A stretch of DNA of 64,000 bases from OFTM10 sp964196195 (GTDB lineage Bacteria > Actinomycetota > Acidimicrobiia > Acidimicrobiales > Aldehydirespiratoraceae). The position numbers were made by a program, and so were the translations under genes. The notes beneath the pieces were generated by a model that saw nothing but the letters and a program-made list of their open reading frames with translations, ran no database searches and was not told where the DNA came from. The first letter of the stretch is position 1; each line of letters opens with the position of its first letter. Positions 33,402 through 42,422 of the stretch are shown piece after piece. The stretch spans positions 78,157 through 142,156 of the forward strand of contig CAXMSE010000034.1 in NCBI GenBank assembly GCA_964196195.1. Reading direction: 5' to 3'.

Positions 33402-34357
33402 CCATCTATCCTGTCGAGGCCACCGGTCTCGTTCGCCGTTTCGGCGATCTCACCGCCGTCGCAGGAATCGATCTCGCTGTCGAAGAAGGAGAGATCTTTG
33501 GCTTCCTCGGCCCCAACGGCGCGGGCAAGTCCACAACCGTGCGGATGCTCGTCACCCTCCTGCGGCCATCCGAAGGATCAGCTCGCGTGGCCGGTCATGA
33601 CATCGTCAAGAGTCCCAACGCGGTGAGGCGTGCGATCGGTGTGGCGCTGCAGGATGCCGCGATCGATCCCCTCATGACCGGCAACGAGCTGCTCAGGCTC
33701 CAGGCTGTTCTGCACGGCCTTGGCCGTAAGGAGTCTGCGGTCCGCACATCCGATCTGCTCGAACGCGTCGGGCTCACTGCAGCCGCTGATCGTCGCGTCG
33801 GCCAGTATTCCGGAGGGATGCGCCGCCGGCTCGACCTGGCACTCGCTCTCGTTCATCGCCCCTCCGTGCTGTTTCTCGATGAGCCCACCACCGGTCTCGA
33901 CCCCACCAGCCGGTTGGCTGTCTGGGAGGAAGTGCGCGTCCTCAATGCTGAGGGCACCACGGTATTCCTCACCACCCAGTATCTGGAGGAGGCTGACCAG
34001 CTGGCCGGCCGTATCGCGATCATCGACGACGGGCGAATCGTGCGCGAGGGCGACCCTCGATCGTTGAAGGAGGCGGTGGGGAACCCCACCTTGCGCGTCG
34101 AGGTGGCCGACCCGGCCATGACCGACACAGCCAGGGCGGTGCTCGCGACGTTCGGCGAGGAGCGTCCCGCTCGGACCGGTCGTCTTGCCATAGGCCTCGA
34201 GGGAGGGGCGGCGCGTCTGGCCAATGTCGTTCGCGCTCTGGACGATCAGGGGGTGCCCGTCGCCCACGTCGAGCTCGATTCTCCCAGCCTCGACGATGTG
34301 TTCGCCGATGCCACAGGCCGTCGACTCGAGGGTGCCAATTCGGTGCAGACCGAATGA
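33398..34357 (+). CDS. Daunorubicin-resistance-type (DrrA-like) ABC transporter ATP-binding protein
   Basis: A 319-residue ABC ATPase with Walker A GFLGPNGAGKSTTVRML, signature QYSGGMRRRLDLALALVHRPSVLFLDEPTTGLDP and the DrrA-type C-terminal extension (about residues 220-319). It overlaps the ftsB-like stop by four bases and the first permease gene by four bases. It energises export through the two ABC-2 membrane subunits that follow. The cargo is unknown. Confidence 0.9.
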   Translation: MTIYPVEATGLVRRFGDLTAVAGIDLAVEEGEIFGFLGPNGAGKSTTVRMLVTLLRPSEGSARVAGHDIVKSPNAVRRAIGVALQDAAIDPLMTGNELLRLQAVLHGLGRKESAVRTSDLLERVGLTAAADRRVGQYSGGMRRRLDLALALVHRPSVLFLDEPTTGLDPTSRLAVWEEVRVLNAEGTTVFLTTQYLEEADQLAGRIAIIDDGRIVREGDPRSLKEAVGNPTLRVEVADPAMTDTARAVLATFGEERPARTGRLAIGLEGGAARLANVVRALDDQGVPVAHVELDSPSLDDVFADATGRRLEGANSVQTE

Positions 34358-35157
34358 CGGCGGTGATAGGCCGCGGCCGCTGGCGGGTGGGCGTAGAGCA
34401 GAGCGGCGCACTCATCGTTCGCTCGGTTGTGAACACATGGCGTCAGCCGGGGTCGTGGGTGCCGAGCATCGTGTTCCCGTTGATGATGGCCGGGGTCTAC
34501 TCTGCCCAGTTCGCCCGGGCCACGGACCTGCCCGGATTTCCCGAGGTCGATTCGTTCCTGCAGTTCATCCTCCCCGCGTCGATCCTTCAGGGCATCTCGT
34601 TCAACGCCGGTGAGGCAGGTACAGCACTCGCCCTCGATATCGAATCGGGGTTCTTCGATCGCCTGATCGCGTCGCCGGTTGCTCGCCAGTCGATTCTCGT
34701 CGGGCGAATGGGGGGCGGTGCTGTGGTCAGCGGTGGGTTGGCCGCAACCTTGATGGTGGTGTTCGCCCTGTTCGGCGCCCCGATCGAAGGTGGGATCCTC
34801 TCCGCGGTGGCGATCGTCATCATTGCGGCCTGGTTGTCGCTCGCGATCGGTGGGCTCGGCATCGCGGTGGCTCTGCGCACCGGTTCTGCGGAAGCCACTC
34901 AAACCCTGTTTCCGCTCACTTTCATGATGATCTTCGTGTCGTCTGCCTTCTTCCCCACCGAGCTGATGTCGGGCTGGTATCAGTCGGTGGCCGAGGTCAA
35001 CCCGTTCACCCTGATTGTCGATCCGACCCGCCGCCTAGCTATCGACGGGTTCTCTTTCGCCGACTTCGGGCGTGCCCTCTTCTGGACCGGCACTGTGGGC
35101 GTCGCGACGCTGTCGTTCGCATACCGTATGTATCTCGGCCGACTGAGGCGATCGTGA
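34354..35157 (+). CDS. ABC-2 type transporter permease, first subunit
   Basis: A 267-residue DrrB-like protein with about six membrane segments (VPSIVFPLMMAGVYSAQF, SILQGISFNAGEAGTALALDIE loop, GGAVVSGGLAATLMVVFALF, AVAIVIIAAWLSLAIGGLGIAVAL, FPLTFMMIFVSSAFFP). The sequence GFFDRLIASPVARQSIL after the second helix is the conserved EGT/FxRLxxxP region of ABC-2 permeases. ATG overlaps the ATPase stop; the stop overlaps the second permease gene. Confidence 0.88.
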   Translation: MTAVIGRGRWRVGVEQSGALIVRSVVNTWRQPGSWVPSIVFPLMMAGVYSAQFARATDLPGFPEVDSFLQFILPASILQGISFNAGEAGTALALDIESGFFDRLIASPVARQSILVGRMGGGAVVSGGLAATLMVVFALFGAPIEGGILSAVAIVIIAAWLSLAIGGLGIAVALRTGSAEATQTLFPLTFMMIFVSSAFFPTELMSGWYQSVAEVNPFTLIVDPTRRLAIDGFSFADFGRALFWTGTVGVATLSFAYRMYLGRLRRS

Positions 35158-35951
35158 GGGGTCCGACACTACGGGTCGACTCCGTTTCCCCCTTCGGACC
35201 AGCCGTCTTGGAGATCGGACGCCGATCGCTCATCCGTATTGTTCGGATGCCATCGATCCTCGTTCCGACGATTGTCATGCCCGTGTTCTTCGTCATCGCA
35301 TTCACCGGCAGCTTCGAGGGTGTTACACGGGTGGAGGGATTCCCCACCGACAACTTCATCAACTGGGTCGGTCCGTTCGCGCTCGTGCAAACCGCTGCTT
35401 TCGCGGGTGTAGGCGCTGCGGGCACGATGGCTACTGATCTCGAAAACGGATTTATCGATCGACTCCTGGTGAGTCCCATCCGTCGCAGCACCATCATCAT
35501 CGGGCCCCTTGCATACACCGCGATGAGGTCGCTGATCCCGATCTCTTTGGTGCTCCTTCTCTCGATCCCGCAGGGGGCATCGCTGCCCGGGGGCGTGCTC
35601 GGCCTCCTCATGGCGCTGGTGGGGGGCATGGGCGGAGCCCTGATGCTGGGTTCGATGGGGCTGGCAGTCGTGCTGCGAATCGGTCATATTCGGGCGATGG
35701 CGATGGTGCAGATCGTTGCCTTCGCCTTCCTCTTCCCGTCGATCGGCCAGGTCCCTCTGCCGCTCATGTCGGGCTGGTTGCACACGGTGGCCAGGGTCAA
35801 TCCCGCCACCAACCTGATCCGCATGACGCGACAGGGGTTCATTGGCGAGGTGACCTGGGCTGAGACCTGGCCGGGGCTGCTGGTGATCGCCATAGGCATG
35901 GCCTTGTTCACCGGCTGGGCCCGCTACGAGCTCGACCGGCGCGCTCCTTGA
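35154..35951 (+). CDS. ABC-2 type transporter permease, second subunit
   Basis: A 265-residue paralogue of the preceding permease, starting with a GTG that overlaps its stop. Features include ILVPTIVMPVFFVIAFTGSF, the loop DLENGFIDRLLVSPIRRSTI equivalent to the loop in the first subunit, and later helices ending in VARVNPATNLIRMTRQGF. Together with the DrrA-like ATPase it forms a heteromeric exporter. Confidence 0.88.
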   Translation: MRGPTLRVDSVSPFGPAVLEIGRRSLIRIVRMPSILVPTIVMPVFFVIAFTGSFEGVTRVEGFPTDNFINWVGPFALVQTAAFAGVGAAGTMATDLENGFIDRLLVSPIRRSTIIIGPLAYTAMRSLIPISLVLLLSIPQGASLPGGVLGLLMALVGGMGGALMLGSMGLAVVLRIGHIRAMAMVQIVAFAFLFPSIGQVPLPLMSGWLHTVARVNPATNLIRMTRQGFIGEVTWAETWPGLLVIAIGMALFTGWARYELDRRAP

Positions 35952-35987
35952 CGTGGCGAGCCCGGCACTGCGCCCTAGCCTGATCCG

Positions 35988-36899
35988 GTGTTCTACGATG
36001 AGGTGAGTGGTCCCGACGAGGTAGCCGATGCCTTGCGCGCTCATCACTATCTCCCCGACAACGGTCTGGCTACGGCGGTCTTTCTCGCCCTCCGGCTCAA
36101 GCGACCCCTCTTGCTCGAGGGTGAGCCGGGCGTCGGCAAGACCGAGGTTGCCAACGTGCTCGCCGAATGGATCGGCGGACCCCTTCTTCGCCTCCAGTGT
36201 TATGAGGGCATCGACGTGGGTCAGGCTGTGTACGAGTGGGACTATGCCCGCCAGCTTCTCCACCTCCGCACCGCGGAGGCCACCGGTCGGGCCGGCACCG
36301 ACGGCGATCGTGTTCTCGAAGACGAGCTCTACGACGAACGTTTCCTCGTTCGCCGACCCCTACTCCAGGCCATCGCCCATGACGAGGGCCCGCCCCCGGT
36401 ACTGTTGATCGACGAGGTCGACCGCGCCGACGACGAGTTCGAGGCCTTCCTGCTCGAAATACTCTCCGACTACTCGGTCACGGTCCCCGAGATCGGCACC
36501 TTTCGTGCGGCCCAGGCGCCGGTTGTGGTGGTCACGTCCAACCGCACGCGCGATGTTCACGATGCTCTGAAGCGGCGCTGTCTGTATCACTGGGTGGAGC
36601 ATCCCGATGTCGATCGTGAGGTTGAGATAATCCGTCTACGAGCGCCTGAGGTGAGCGAGCGACTGGCTCGCCAGGTCGCCGGTGCTGCAGTTTCGATGCG
36701 GTCGCTCGGTCTCTACAAGCCACCCGGTGTGGCCGAGACGATCGACTGGGCGCGTGCTCTCACCCTGATGGGCGACGATGATCTGGTGCCGGCCCAGGTG
36801 GAGGCCACCCTCGGCACCCTTCTGAAATACCGCGAAGACATCGAGCGTGTGATCGAACACGATCTCTCCTCGATGGTCCGCGGCCTCGCAGGCGGCTGA
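35988..36899 (+). CDS. MoxR/CoxD-type AAA+ ATPase
   Basis: A 303-residue AAA+ protein with Walker A EGEPGVGKTEVANVLAEW, Walker B LLIDEVDRADDEFEAFLLEIL, sensor VVVVTSNRTRDVHDALKRRC and a C-terminal lid. Sequences around the P loop match CoxD-like members, which with CoxE help assemble the metal centre of CO-dehydrogenase-type molybdenum hydroxylases. It starts with GTG and is followed three bases later by the CoxE-like gene. Confidence 0.87.
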   Translation: MFYDEVSGPDEVADALRAHHYLPDNGLATAVFLALRLKRPLLLEGEPGVGKTEVANVLAEWIGGPLLRLQCYEGIDVGQAVYEWDYARQLLHLRTAEATGRAGTDGDRVLEDELYDERFLVRRPLLQAIAHDEGPPPVLLIDEVDRADDEFEAFLLEILSDYSVTVPEIGTFRAAQAPVVVVTSNRTRDVHDALKRRCLYHWVEHPDVDREVEIIRLRAPEVSERLARQVAGAAVSMRSLGLYKPPGVAETIDWARALTLMGDDDLVPAQVEATLGTLLKYREDIERVIEHDLSSMVRGLAGG

Positions 36900-36902
36900 G
36901 CC

Positions 36903-38075
36903 GTGGGCGAGCGGGCCATCGTTGGTTTCGTCGACGCGCTCCGCCGCGCCGGACTCTCGGTATCGCTGGTGTCGTCGCGGTTCTATGCAGAGGCGATGGC
37001 GGTAGTTGATGTGGTCAACCCCGACCAGGCCTACTGGGCGGGGAGATCCACACTCATCCAGAGGCCGGAAGATCTCGACCTGTTCAACACTGTCTATCTC
37101 GCCTACTGGGGCTCCGCCGCGGTTGGCGCCATGGCCGCGGCGGAGGCCGAAACTGAATCGCTCTCACTGGCGATCGACGATCCCGACAGTGACGGGGGCG
37201 ACGACGGAGCCGATCCGGATCCCGGCGACGACCTGATCTCGCTTCGCTACTCGTCGGTTGAGGTGCTGGGGAGTAAGGACTTCGCGGCCTACAACGCCGA
37301 CGAGCTTGCCGAGTCGCACCGGCTCATGGAACAGATCCGCCTCTCGGGCCCCACCCGACGGAGTCGTCGGCGAAAGCCCCGTCCCCATCGTCGTAGTGGT
37401 GCCCGCGGCCCCATCGACGTGCGTCGAACCGTGAGGGCGGCGCTGCGCACCGGGGGTGAGCCCGTGGTGCCAGTGACCACCCGTCCCCGTGAGAGGCCTC
37501 GACGACTCGTGCTCCTGCTGGATGTGTCGGGCTCGATGGAGCCCTATGCCAGAGCCCTGATCCGGTTCGCCCATGCGGCGGTGATCGGGAGGGCACGGGT
37601 GGAGGCGTTCGCTCTCGGCACCCATCTCACGCGGGTAACGCGCGAGCTTTCGTCTCGCGATCCCGATCGTGCTCTCGATGCTGCCGGATTGGCCGTCACC
37701 GACTGGTCGGGGGGTACCCGCCTCGGCGCCGGTATCCGGGCCTTCAACGATGAGTGGGGATGTCGGGGCATGGCCCGAGGGGCGGTGGTGGTGGTGCTCT
37801 CCGATGGTTGGGATCGCGGTGAGCCTGACGAGCTCGCCGAGCAGATGCAACGGCTTCATCGCGTTGCTCATCGGGTGGTGTGGGTGAACCCGCTCAAAGC
37901 GTCGCCCGGCTACGAACCTCTTGCCCGCGGGATGGCGGCGGCTCTTCCCCATGTCGACGCATTCGTCGAGGGCCACTCGCTCGACTCGCTCGAGGAGTTG
38001 GCGGCACTATTGCTCGACGACTCGGGCATGCTGAGGAGAGAAGCGTCGTCCGTCGATGCCGGAGGCCCCACATGA
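36903..38075 (+). CDS. CoxE-like VWA domain protein
   Basis: A 390-residue protein with an N-terminal helical CoxE region (FVDALRRAGLSVSLVSSRFYAEAM), an acidic spacer, an Arg-rich segment and a C-terminal von Willebrand A domain with MIDAS residues in LDVSGSMEP, DWSGGTRLG and LSDGWDRG. It is the expected partner of the MoxR-like ATPase encoded directly upstream and may be a metal-insertion chaperone. GTG start; its stop overlaps the XdhC gene by four bases. Confidence 0.87.
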   Translation: MGERAIVGFVDALRRAGLSVSLVSSRFYAEAMAVVDVVNPDQAYWAGRSTLIQRPEDLDLFNTVYLAYWGSAAVGAMAAAEAETESLSLAIDDPDSDGGDDGADPDPGDDLISLRYSSVEVLGSKDFAAYNADELAESHRLMEQIRLSGPTRRSRRRKPRPHRRSGARGPIDVRRTVRAALRTGGEPVVPVTTRPRERPRRLVLLLDVSGSMEPYARALIRFAHAAVIGRARVEAFALGTHLTRVTRELSSRDPDRALDAAGLAVTDWSGGTRLGAGIRAFNDEWGCRGMARGAVVVVLSDGWDRGEPDELAEQMQRLHRVAHRVVWVNPLKASPGYEPLARGMAAALPHVDAFVEGHSLDSLEELAALLLDDSGMLRREASSVDAGGPT

Positions 38076-39181
38076 GAGAGCTTCTCGACGATCTCCACCG
38101 TTGGGCGGTGGCCGGCATTCCCGTGGCGATTGCCAGGGTGGTCGATCTCGAGGGATCGGGGCCCCGCCTTCCCGGCGCCGCGATGGTTGTCACCATCGAC
38201 AGTGACGTCCGCGGGTCCGTTTCCGGTGGTTGTGTGGAGGGAGCAGTGGTTATCGAGGCGCTCGACGTCCTCGAATCCGATCAGCATCGGATGGTCACCT
38301 TCGGCTACTCCGACGATGAAGCATTTGCGGTTGGGCTCACCTGCGGCGGCACGATCCACCTGTTTCTCGAGACGTTCGATCCCGAGCCGGCCGGCTGGTT
38401 TCATCAACTGGGGGCCGATCTCGCGGCGGAGACTCCGGTGGCATTGGCCACGGTGATCGAAGGTCCCGGGGTCGGGTCGAAGCTGCTCGTTCGCGACGAG
38501 GCCGCGGGGCCGTCGGTTCTGGGCTCAGTGGGCGACGCCGACCTCGACCGGGTGATTGAGCGCGACGCTCGTGGTGAGCTCGCGGCCGGCCGATCCGGAA
38601 TCCGCCACTATGGCGAACACGGTGAGGCTCGCGAGGGAGTCGTGTCGGTTTTCATCGAGAGCTTTGCCCCGCCGCCACGGATGGTGATCTTCGGGGCGGT
38701 CGACTTCACCGCTGCGCTTGCCCGGGTGGCCAAGGTGCTGGGTTATCGAGTCACGGTTTGCGACGCCCGTGAGGTGTTCGCCACCCGCCAGCGTTTCCCG
38801 ATGGCCGATGATGTCGTGATCGATTGGCCCGATCGTCTGTTGGCCGAAGTGGGTGCCGGACTCGGCCCGCGCGATGCCATCTGTGTCCTCACCCACGACG
38901 CCAAGTTCGATGTGCCTGCGGTGGTGTCGGCGCTTGAAACCGACGTGGGGTATATCGGAGTCATGGGAAGCCGCCGCACCCACGACGACCGTACTGCCAG
39001 GCTCGCCGATGCCGGCCTGACCAGCGACGACCTGGCCCGACTGCGTTCACCGATCGGGCTCGATATCGGTGCCCGCACGCCCGAGGAGACCGCCATCTCG
39101 ATCATGGCCGAGATCATCGGTCACAGTACGGGCCGCGAAGCCATCGCCCTCTCGCTCACCGAGGGTCCCATCCATACCTGA
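38072..39181 (+). CDS. XdhC/CoxI family molybdenum-cofactor insertion protein
   Basis: A 369-residue protein starting at ATG 38072. The N-terminal XdhC_CoxI domain (VVDLEGSGPRLPGAAMVV, SGGCVEGAVVIEAL, LTCGGTIHLFLE) and the C-terminal Rossmann domain (MVIFGAVDFTAALARVAKVLGYRVTVCD; THDAKFDVPAVVSAL; GVMGSRRTHDDR) are both present. XdhC proteins bind molybdenum cofactor and deliver its sulfurated or cytidylated form to the apoenzyme. Translationally coupled to the CoxE-like gene. Confidence 0.9.
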   Translation: MRELLDDLHRWAVAGIPVAIARVVDLEGSGPRLPGAAMVVTIDSDVRGSVSGGCVEGAVVIEALDVLESDQHRMVTFGYSDDEAFAVGLTCGGTIHLFLETFDPEPAGWFHQLGADLAAETPVALATVIEGPGVGSKLLVRDEAAGPSVLGSVGDADLDRVIERDARGELAAGRSGIRHYGEHGEAREGVVSVFIESFAPPPRMVIFGAVDFTAALARVAKVLGYRVTVCDAREVFATRQRFPMADDVVIDWPDRLLAEVGAGLGPRDAICVLTHDAKFDVPAVVSALETDVGYIGVMGSRRTHDDRTARLADAGLTSDDLARLRSPIGLDIGARTPEETAISIMAEIIGHSTGREAIALSLTEGPIHT

Positions 39182-39208
39182 GTTCAGGTTGCATGGGAGA
39201 CGACTACC

Positions 39209-39718
39209 TCACTCCAGACCTGATGGGGGCCGGGAGCCGGGAGGTGCGGGTGGTTCGGGGGGCGCCGCGGGTTGTGCGGGTCGGACGTGGAAGCTCTGTC
39301 GCCAGTCGGCTTCGGCTGTTTCGTCGATCGACAGCTGCCAGGTGTAGCTCTGGCCGGGCTGTACCGGCAGGGTGGGAAAAGTGATCGCCAACGGGACCGA
39401 GAGGGGAGTGCCGGGTTTGAGACCGGCGGGTCGGCCCGCCTCGAAACGCCCGTGGACCATGACGGCTTGATCCCGGAGCATCACCGGATGGCCGTCTTCG
39501 TCGAGTAGATCGAGGCGCCAGTGGTGAGCCACATTGGCGCGATCCCAGGGGACCTCGATCCTGATGGCCACGCCCAGCGGCTGGGGACGGGGTCCGATCA
39601 TGGTGAGGCCGCCGCCCAATATGTAGAGCTTGCGGTCGGCGACCTGGGCGGAGTCGGCCAGCAGCATCGTGACCCTGAGGTTGGCTGCTGCGGTTGGCGT
39701 GGAGCCCATCGATTCCAT
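39209..39718 (-). CDS. Conserved protein of the DUF6941-like type
   Basis: A 169-residue soluble protein starting at the ATG complementary to 39716-39718 (a second ATG is three codons later). It has the pattern VTMLLADSAQVADRKLYILGGGLTMIGPRP ... GVAIRIEVPW, a beta-sandwich-like body and a Pro-rich C terminus. Similar proteins are widespread in actinobacteria and have no known function. It lies in opposite orientation between the XdhC and MocA-like genes. Confidence 0.7.
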   Translation of the reverse strand: MESMGSTPTAAANLRVTMLLADSAQVADRKLYILGGGLTMIGPRPQPLGVAIRIEVPWDRANVAHHWRLDLLDEDGHPVMLRDQAVMVHGRFEAGRPAGLKPGTPLSVPLAITFPTLPVQPGQSYTWQLSIDETAEADWRQSFHVRPAQPAAPPEPPAPPGSRPPSGLE

Positions 39719-39769
39719 AGCTTGCACCCTAGGCGTCGCACCTGTGATTCGGCGGGCCAGACTGGGCCG

Positions 39770-40354
39770 ATGCAACCCACCGAACACCAGCGTCGTTCAA
39801 CCATCGCCGCCGTCGTACTGGCCGCCGGCGCAGGCTCGCGTTTCGGCGGCGACGATCACAAACTCCTCACCAAGGTGAGGGGTAAATCGGTCGTTCGCCA
39901 CGTGATCGACGCGGCTCGCGGCGCAGAGTTCGACGAGGTGATCGTGGTGTCGGGAGCGGTGGATCTCAGTGATGTGGTGCCCGACGACGTCACCTTGATC
40001 CACAACGAGAGGTGGGATGACGGCCAGTCCACGTCGCTTCGAGCCGCGGTTGCCTACGCCGACATGCGCGAGCACGTGGCCATCGTGGTGGGGCTCGGCG
40101 ACTCACCCGGGGTCGACTCGGCGGCATGGCAGGCTGTGGCCGATGCTGAGGCTGATCTGGCCTCGGCCGAGTTCAAGGGCAAGCGTCGGCCGCCGGTGAA
40201 GATCGCCGATTCGATGTGGGCGAGTCTTCCGATCAGCGGCGATGAGGGGGCACGATCCCTGCTCAATTCTCGATCCGACTTGGTACGGTCGGTGCCCTGC
40301 GATGGCGATCCGGCCGACATCGACACCCAGGAGGATCTTCGCCGATGGAGATGA
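39770..40354 (+). CDS. MocA/MobA-like molybdenum cofactor nucleotidyltransferase
   Basis: A 194-residue NTP-transferase-fold protein starting at ATG 39770. VVLAAGAGSRFGGDDHKLLTKVRGKSVVRHVI is the nucleotide-binding N terminus, and GLGDSPGVD holds the metal-binding Asp. Close relatives (MocA, CoxF-region proteins) attach CMP to molybdopterin for xanthine/CO dehydrogenase-family enzymes, which fits the flanking XdhC, CoxE and CoxG genes. A generic sugar nucleotidyltransferase is the alternative. Confidence 0.82.
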   Translation: MQPTEHQRRSTIAAVVLAAGAGSRFGGDDHKLLTKVRGKSVVRHVIDAARGAEFDEVIVVSGAVDLSDVVPDDVTLIHNERWDDGQSTSLRAAVAYADMREHVAIVVGLGDSPGVDSAAWQAVADAEADLASAEFKGKRRPPVKIADSMWASLPISGDEGARSLLNSRSDLVRSVPCDGDPADIDTQEDLRRWR

Positions 40355-41022
40355 CCGACTCGTTCGAGGTGGCCCGTCCAATCGATGAGGCATGGGAGGT
40401 TCTGAAGGACGTCGAGCGCATCGCGCCCTGTCTCCCCGGTGCCCAGCTCCAGGAGATCGAGGGCGACGAGTACCGGGGCGTGGTGAAGGTGAAGCTCGGG
40501 GCGATCACTGCCCAGTTCAAGGGCGCAGCCGTGTTCGAGGAACAAGACGACGAACGCCGGCGGTTCGTGCTGCGGGGCAAGGGTCGTGGCACCCAGGGCA
40601 ATGCAGAGGCCCTGATCACAGCCAGCATGGAGGCCTTGTCGGACTCAACCACCCAGGTGAATGTCGATACCGATCTCAAGATCACCGGCAAGGTCGCGCA
40701 GATGGGCCGGGGCATCATCCCCGAGGTGAGTTCCAAGCTGATGGGTCAGTTCGCCGAAAACCTCGCCGAGCTGCTCGAGTCAGATTTGGGCGCCGAGTCC
40801 GAGTCTGAGCCCACCCCCGCCGACACCGCCGAGCTGGTGGATGAGGCTCCCGACCCTGAGCCCTTCGCCGACGCGTCGGGTCCGCGCAAGGTAGATATGC
40901 CCGAGCCCGAAGCCGTCGACCTGCTCGACGCCGCAGGTACACCCATCCTGAAGCGACTTGTGCCCATGGTGGCGCTGATCGTTGCGGTGCTGGTGGTCAG
41001 GCGCCTGTTGCGCAAGCGGTGA
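40345..41022 (+). CDS. CoxG-like SRPBCC protein with C-terminal membrane anchor
   Basis: A 225-residue protein. Residues 1-150 form the CoxG/SRPBCC domain (DSFEVARPIDEAWEVLKDVERIAPCLPGAQ; YRGVVKVKLGAITAQFKG; KITGKVAQMGRGIIPEVS). An acidic linker leads to a single terminal membrane helix (LVPMVALIVAVLVVRRLLRKR). CoxG is thought to tether CO dehydrogenase to the membrane. It overlaps the MocA-like gene by 10 bases. Confidence 0.88.
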   Translation: MEMTDSFEVARPIDEAWEVLKDVERIAPCLPGAQLQEIEGDEYRGVVKVKLGAITAQFKGAAVFEEQDDERRRFVLRGKGRGTQGNAEALITASMEALSDSTTQVNVDTDLKITGKVAQMGRGIIPEVSSKLMGQFAENLAELLESDLGAESESEPTPADTAELVDEAPDPEPFADASGPRKVDMPEPEAVDLLDAAGTPILKRLVPMVALIVAVLVVRRLLRKR

Positions 41023-41495
41023 AGCCGGTATCTGGGGCTGATCGCGAGCGAGTCGAGCAGCTGCTCGGCCGACCCCCAGGCGGGGCATTCGAGGTGGTTG
41101 TGAGAGACGACACCGGCGACCCGGTTGTTCTCCGTAACGCGCCGATCCTCGACAACGGGCGACCCATGCCGACCCTCTTCTGGCTGGTGGGGCAAAAGGC
41201 GCGGCGTGCTGTTGGGCGCCTTGAATCGGAAAGGGGAGTGCGAGCGGCCGAGGCCGCGGTCGACCCCGCGGTGTTGGCCGAAGCTCACCGGCGTTATGGC
41301 GAGGAGCGGGAAGCCGCGATCCCCGCCGACCACGAGGGTCCGCGGCCGTCGGCCGGTGTCGGAGGCACCCGCCGTGGGGTGAAGTGTCTGCATGCGCACT
41401 ACGCCTGGTTCCTTGCGGGTGGCGACGATCCGGTGGGGCGCTGGGTGGCCGAGCGGCTTGCTGAGGTCGAAGCCGAGGAGGCCGACCCGTCATGA
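41019..41495 (+). CDS. DUF501 family protein
   Basis: A 158-residue protein beginning with GTG that overlaps the CoxG-like stop. It carries the DUF501 pattern: VEQLLGRPPGGAFEVVVRD, PVVLRNAPILDNGRPMPTLFWLVG and the late GVKCLHAHYAWFLAGGDDPVGRWVAE with a Cys/His pair. Function unknown; it usually sits in eno-ftsB-DUF501-ppx clusters of actinobacteria. Its stop overlaps ppx. Confidence 0.9.
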   Translation: MKPVSGADRERVEQLLGRPPGGAFEVVVRDDTGDPVVLRNAPILDNGRPMPTLFWLVGQKARRAVGRLESERGVRAAEAAVDPAVLAEAHRRYGEEREAAIPADHEGPRPSAGVGGTRRGVKCLHAHYAWFLAGGDDPVGRWVAERLAEVEAEEADPS

Positions 41496-42400
41496 GTGCG
41501 GTCGCTGCCATCGACCTCGGTACCAACTCCACCAGGCTCCTCGTCCACGACGGCGATCGGGCGGTCGTGCGCCTGATGACCATCACGAGGCTGGGCCAAG
41601 ATGTCGATTCCACCGGACGGCTGGCCGATGAGGCCATCGACCGCGTCGTCGCCTGCCTTCGGGAGTTTCGGGAGGTCATGGAACTCCACGGCGTCGTCAA
41701 GGTGAGAGCAGCAGCAACGTCTGCTTGTCGCGACGCGTCCAACCGTGCTGTGTTCTTCGCCGCGGTGGAGGCGGTGATCGGAGTGAAGCCCCAACTGTTG
41801 ACGGGCCTCGAAGAGGGCGATTTGTCCTTTCGGGGAGCCACCGCCGATCTCGATCCTGGCGACGGCCCTTTCCTGATTGCCGATATCGGTGGTGGGTCCA
41901 CGGAGTTCGCCTACGGACTTGCCGAAGCCGAAGCCGCGGTATCGCTCGACATCGGGTGCGTTCGCCTCACCGAGAAATACATCGAGCATGATCCCCCGCA
42001 GCCCGAAGAGTTGTTGGCCTGCCTGTCGATCACCGAGGCCCATCTCGATGATGTCGTGCGCGAGATTCCTCAGGCCTTCCAGGCGAAGACATTTGTCGGC
42101 CTTGCCGGCACGGTGTCAGCGGCCGCGGCGGTGGAGATCGGGCTGGCCGAGTACGACCGAGACCAGATCCACCACTATCGCTTGTCCAAGGAGGCGGTGG
42201 AAGACGTCTACCGCACCCTGGTCACCGAGTCGCGTGCCGACCGGATTCACAATCCGGGCTTGGAGGAGGGCCGCGCCGACGTGATTGTCGCGGGCATGTG
42301 CATTCTCGTTCGCATCATGCGCTTCTTCGGATTCAAAGAGTGTCTAGTGAGCGAGTCCGACATCCTCGACGGCCTCGCTCTCGATCTGCTCGAGGAGTGA
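41492..42400 (+). CDS. ppx: Ppx/GppA family exopolyphosphatase
   Basis: A 302-residue ASKHA-fold phosphatase: VAAIDLGTNSTRLLV (phosphate 1), RAAATSACRDASN, LIADIGGGSTEFAYG (phosphate 2) and GLAGTVSAAAAV. It has the short actinobacterial form (like Rv1026/Ppx2), acting on polyphosphate or pppGpp. It overlaps DUF501 by four bases and converges on the redoxin gene. Confidence 0.92.
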   Translation: MSAVAAIDLGTNSTRLLVHDGDRAVVRLMTITRLGQDVDSTGRLADEAIDRVVACLREFREVMELHGVVKVRAAATSACRDASNRAVFFAAVEAVIGVKPQLLTGLEEGDLSFRGATADLDPGDGPFLIADIGGGSTEFAYGLAEAEAAVSLDIGCVRLTEKYIEHDPPQPEELLACLSITEAHLDDVVREIPQAFQAKTFVGLAGTVSAAAAVEIGLAEYDRDQIHHYRLSKEAVEDVYRTLVTESRADRIHNPGLEEGRADVIVAGMCILVRIMRFFGFKECLVSESDILDGLALDLLEE

Positions 42401-42401
42401 A

Positions 42402-42419
42402 CAGATCGGAGCCGATCTG
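42402..42419. terminator. Bidirectional hairpin between ppx and the redoxin gene
   Basis: CAGATCGG AG CCGATCTG is a perfect eight-pair inverted repeat with a two-base centre in the 22-base gap between two convergent genes. Its symmetry fits a terminator for both strands. Confidence 0.55.
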
Positions 42420-42422
42420 GCG

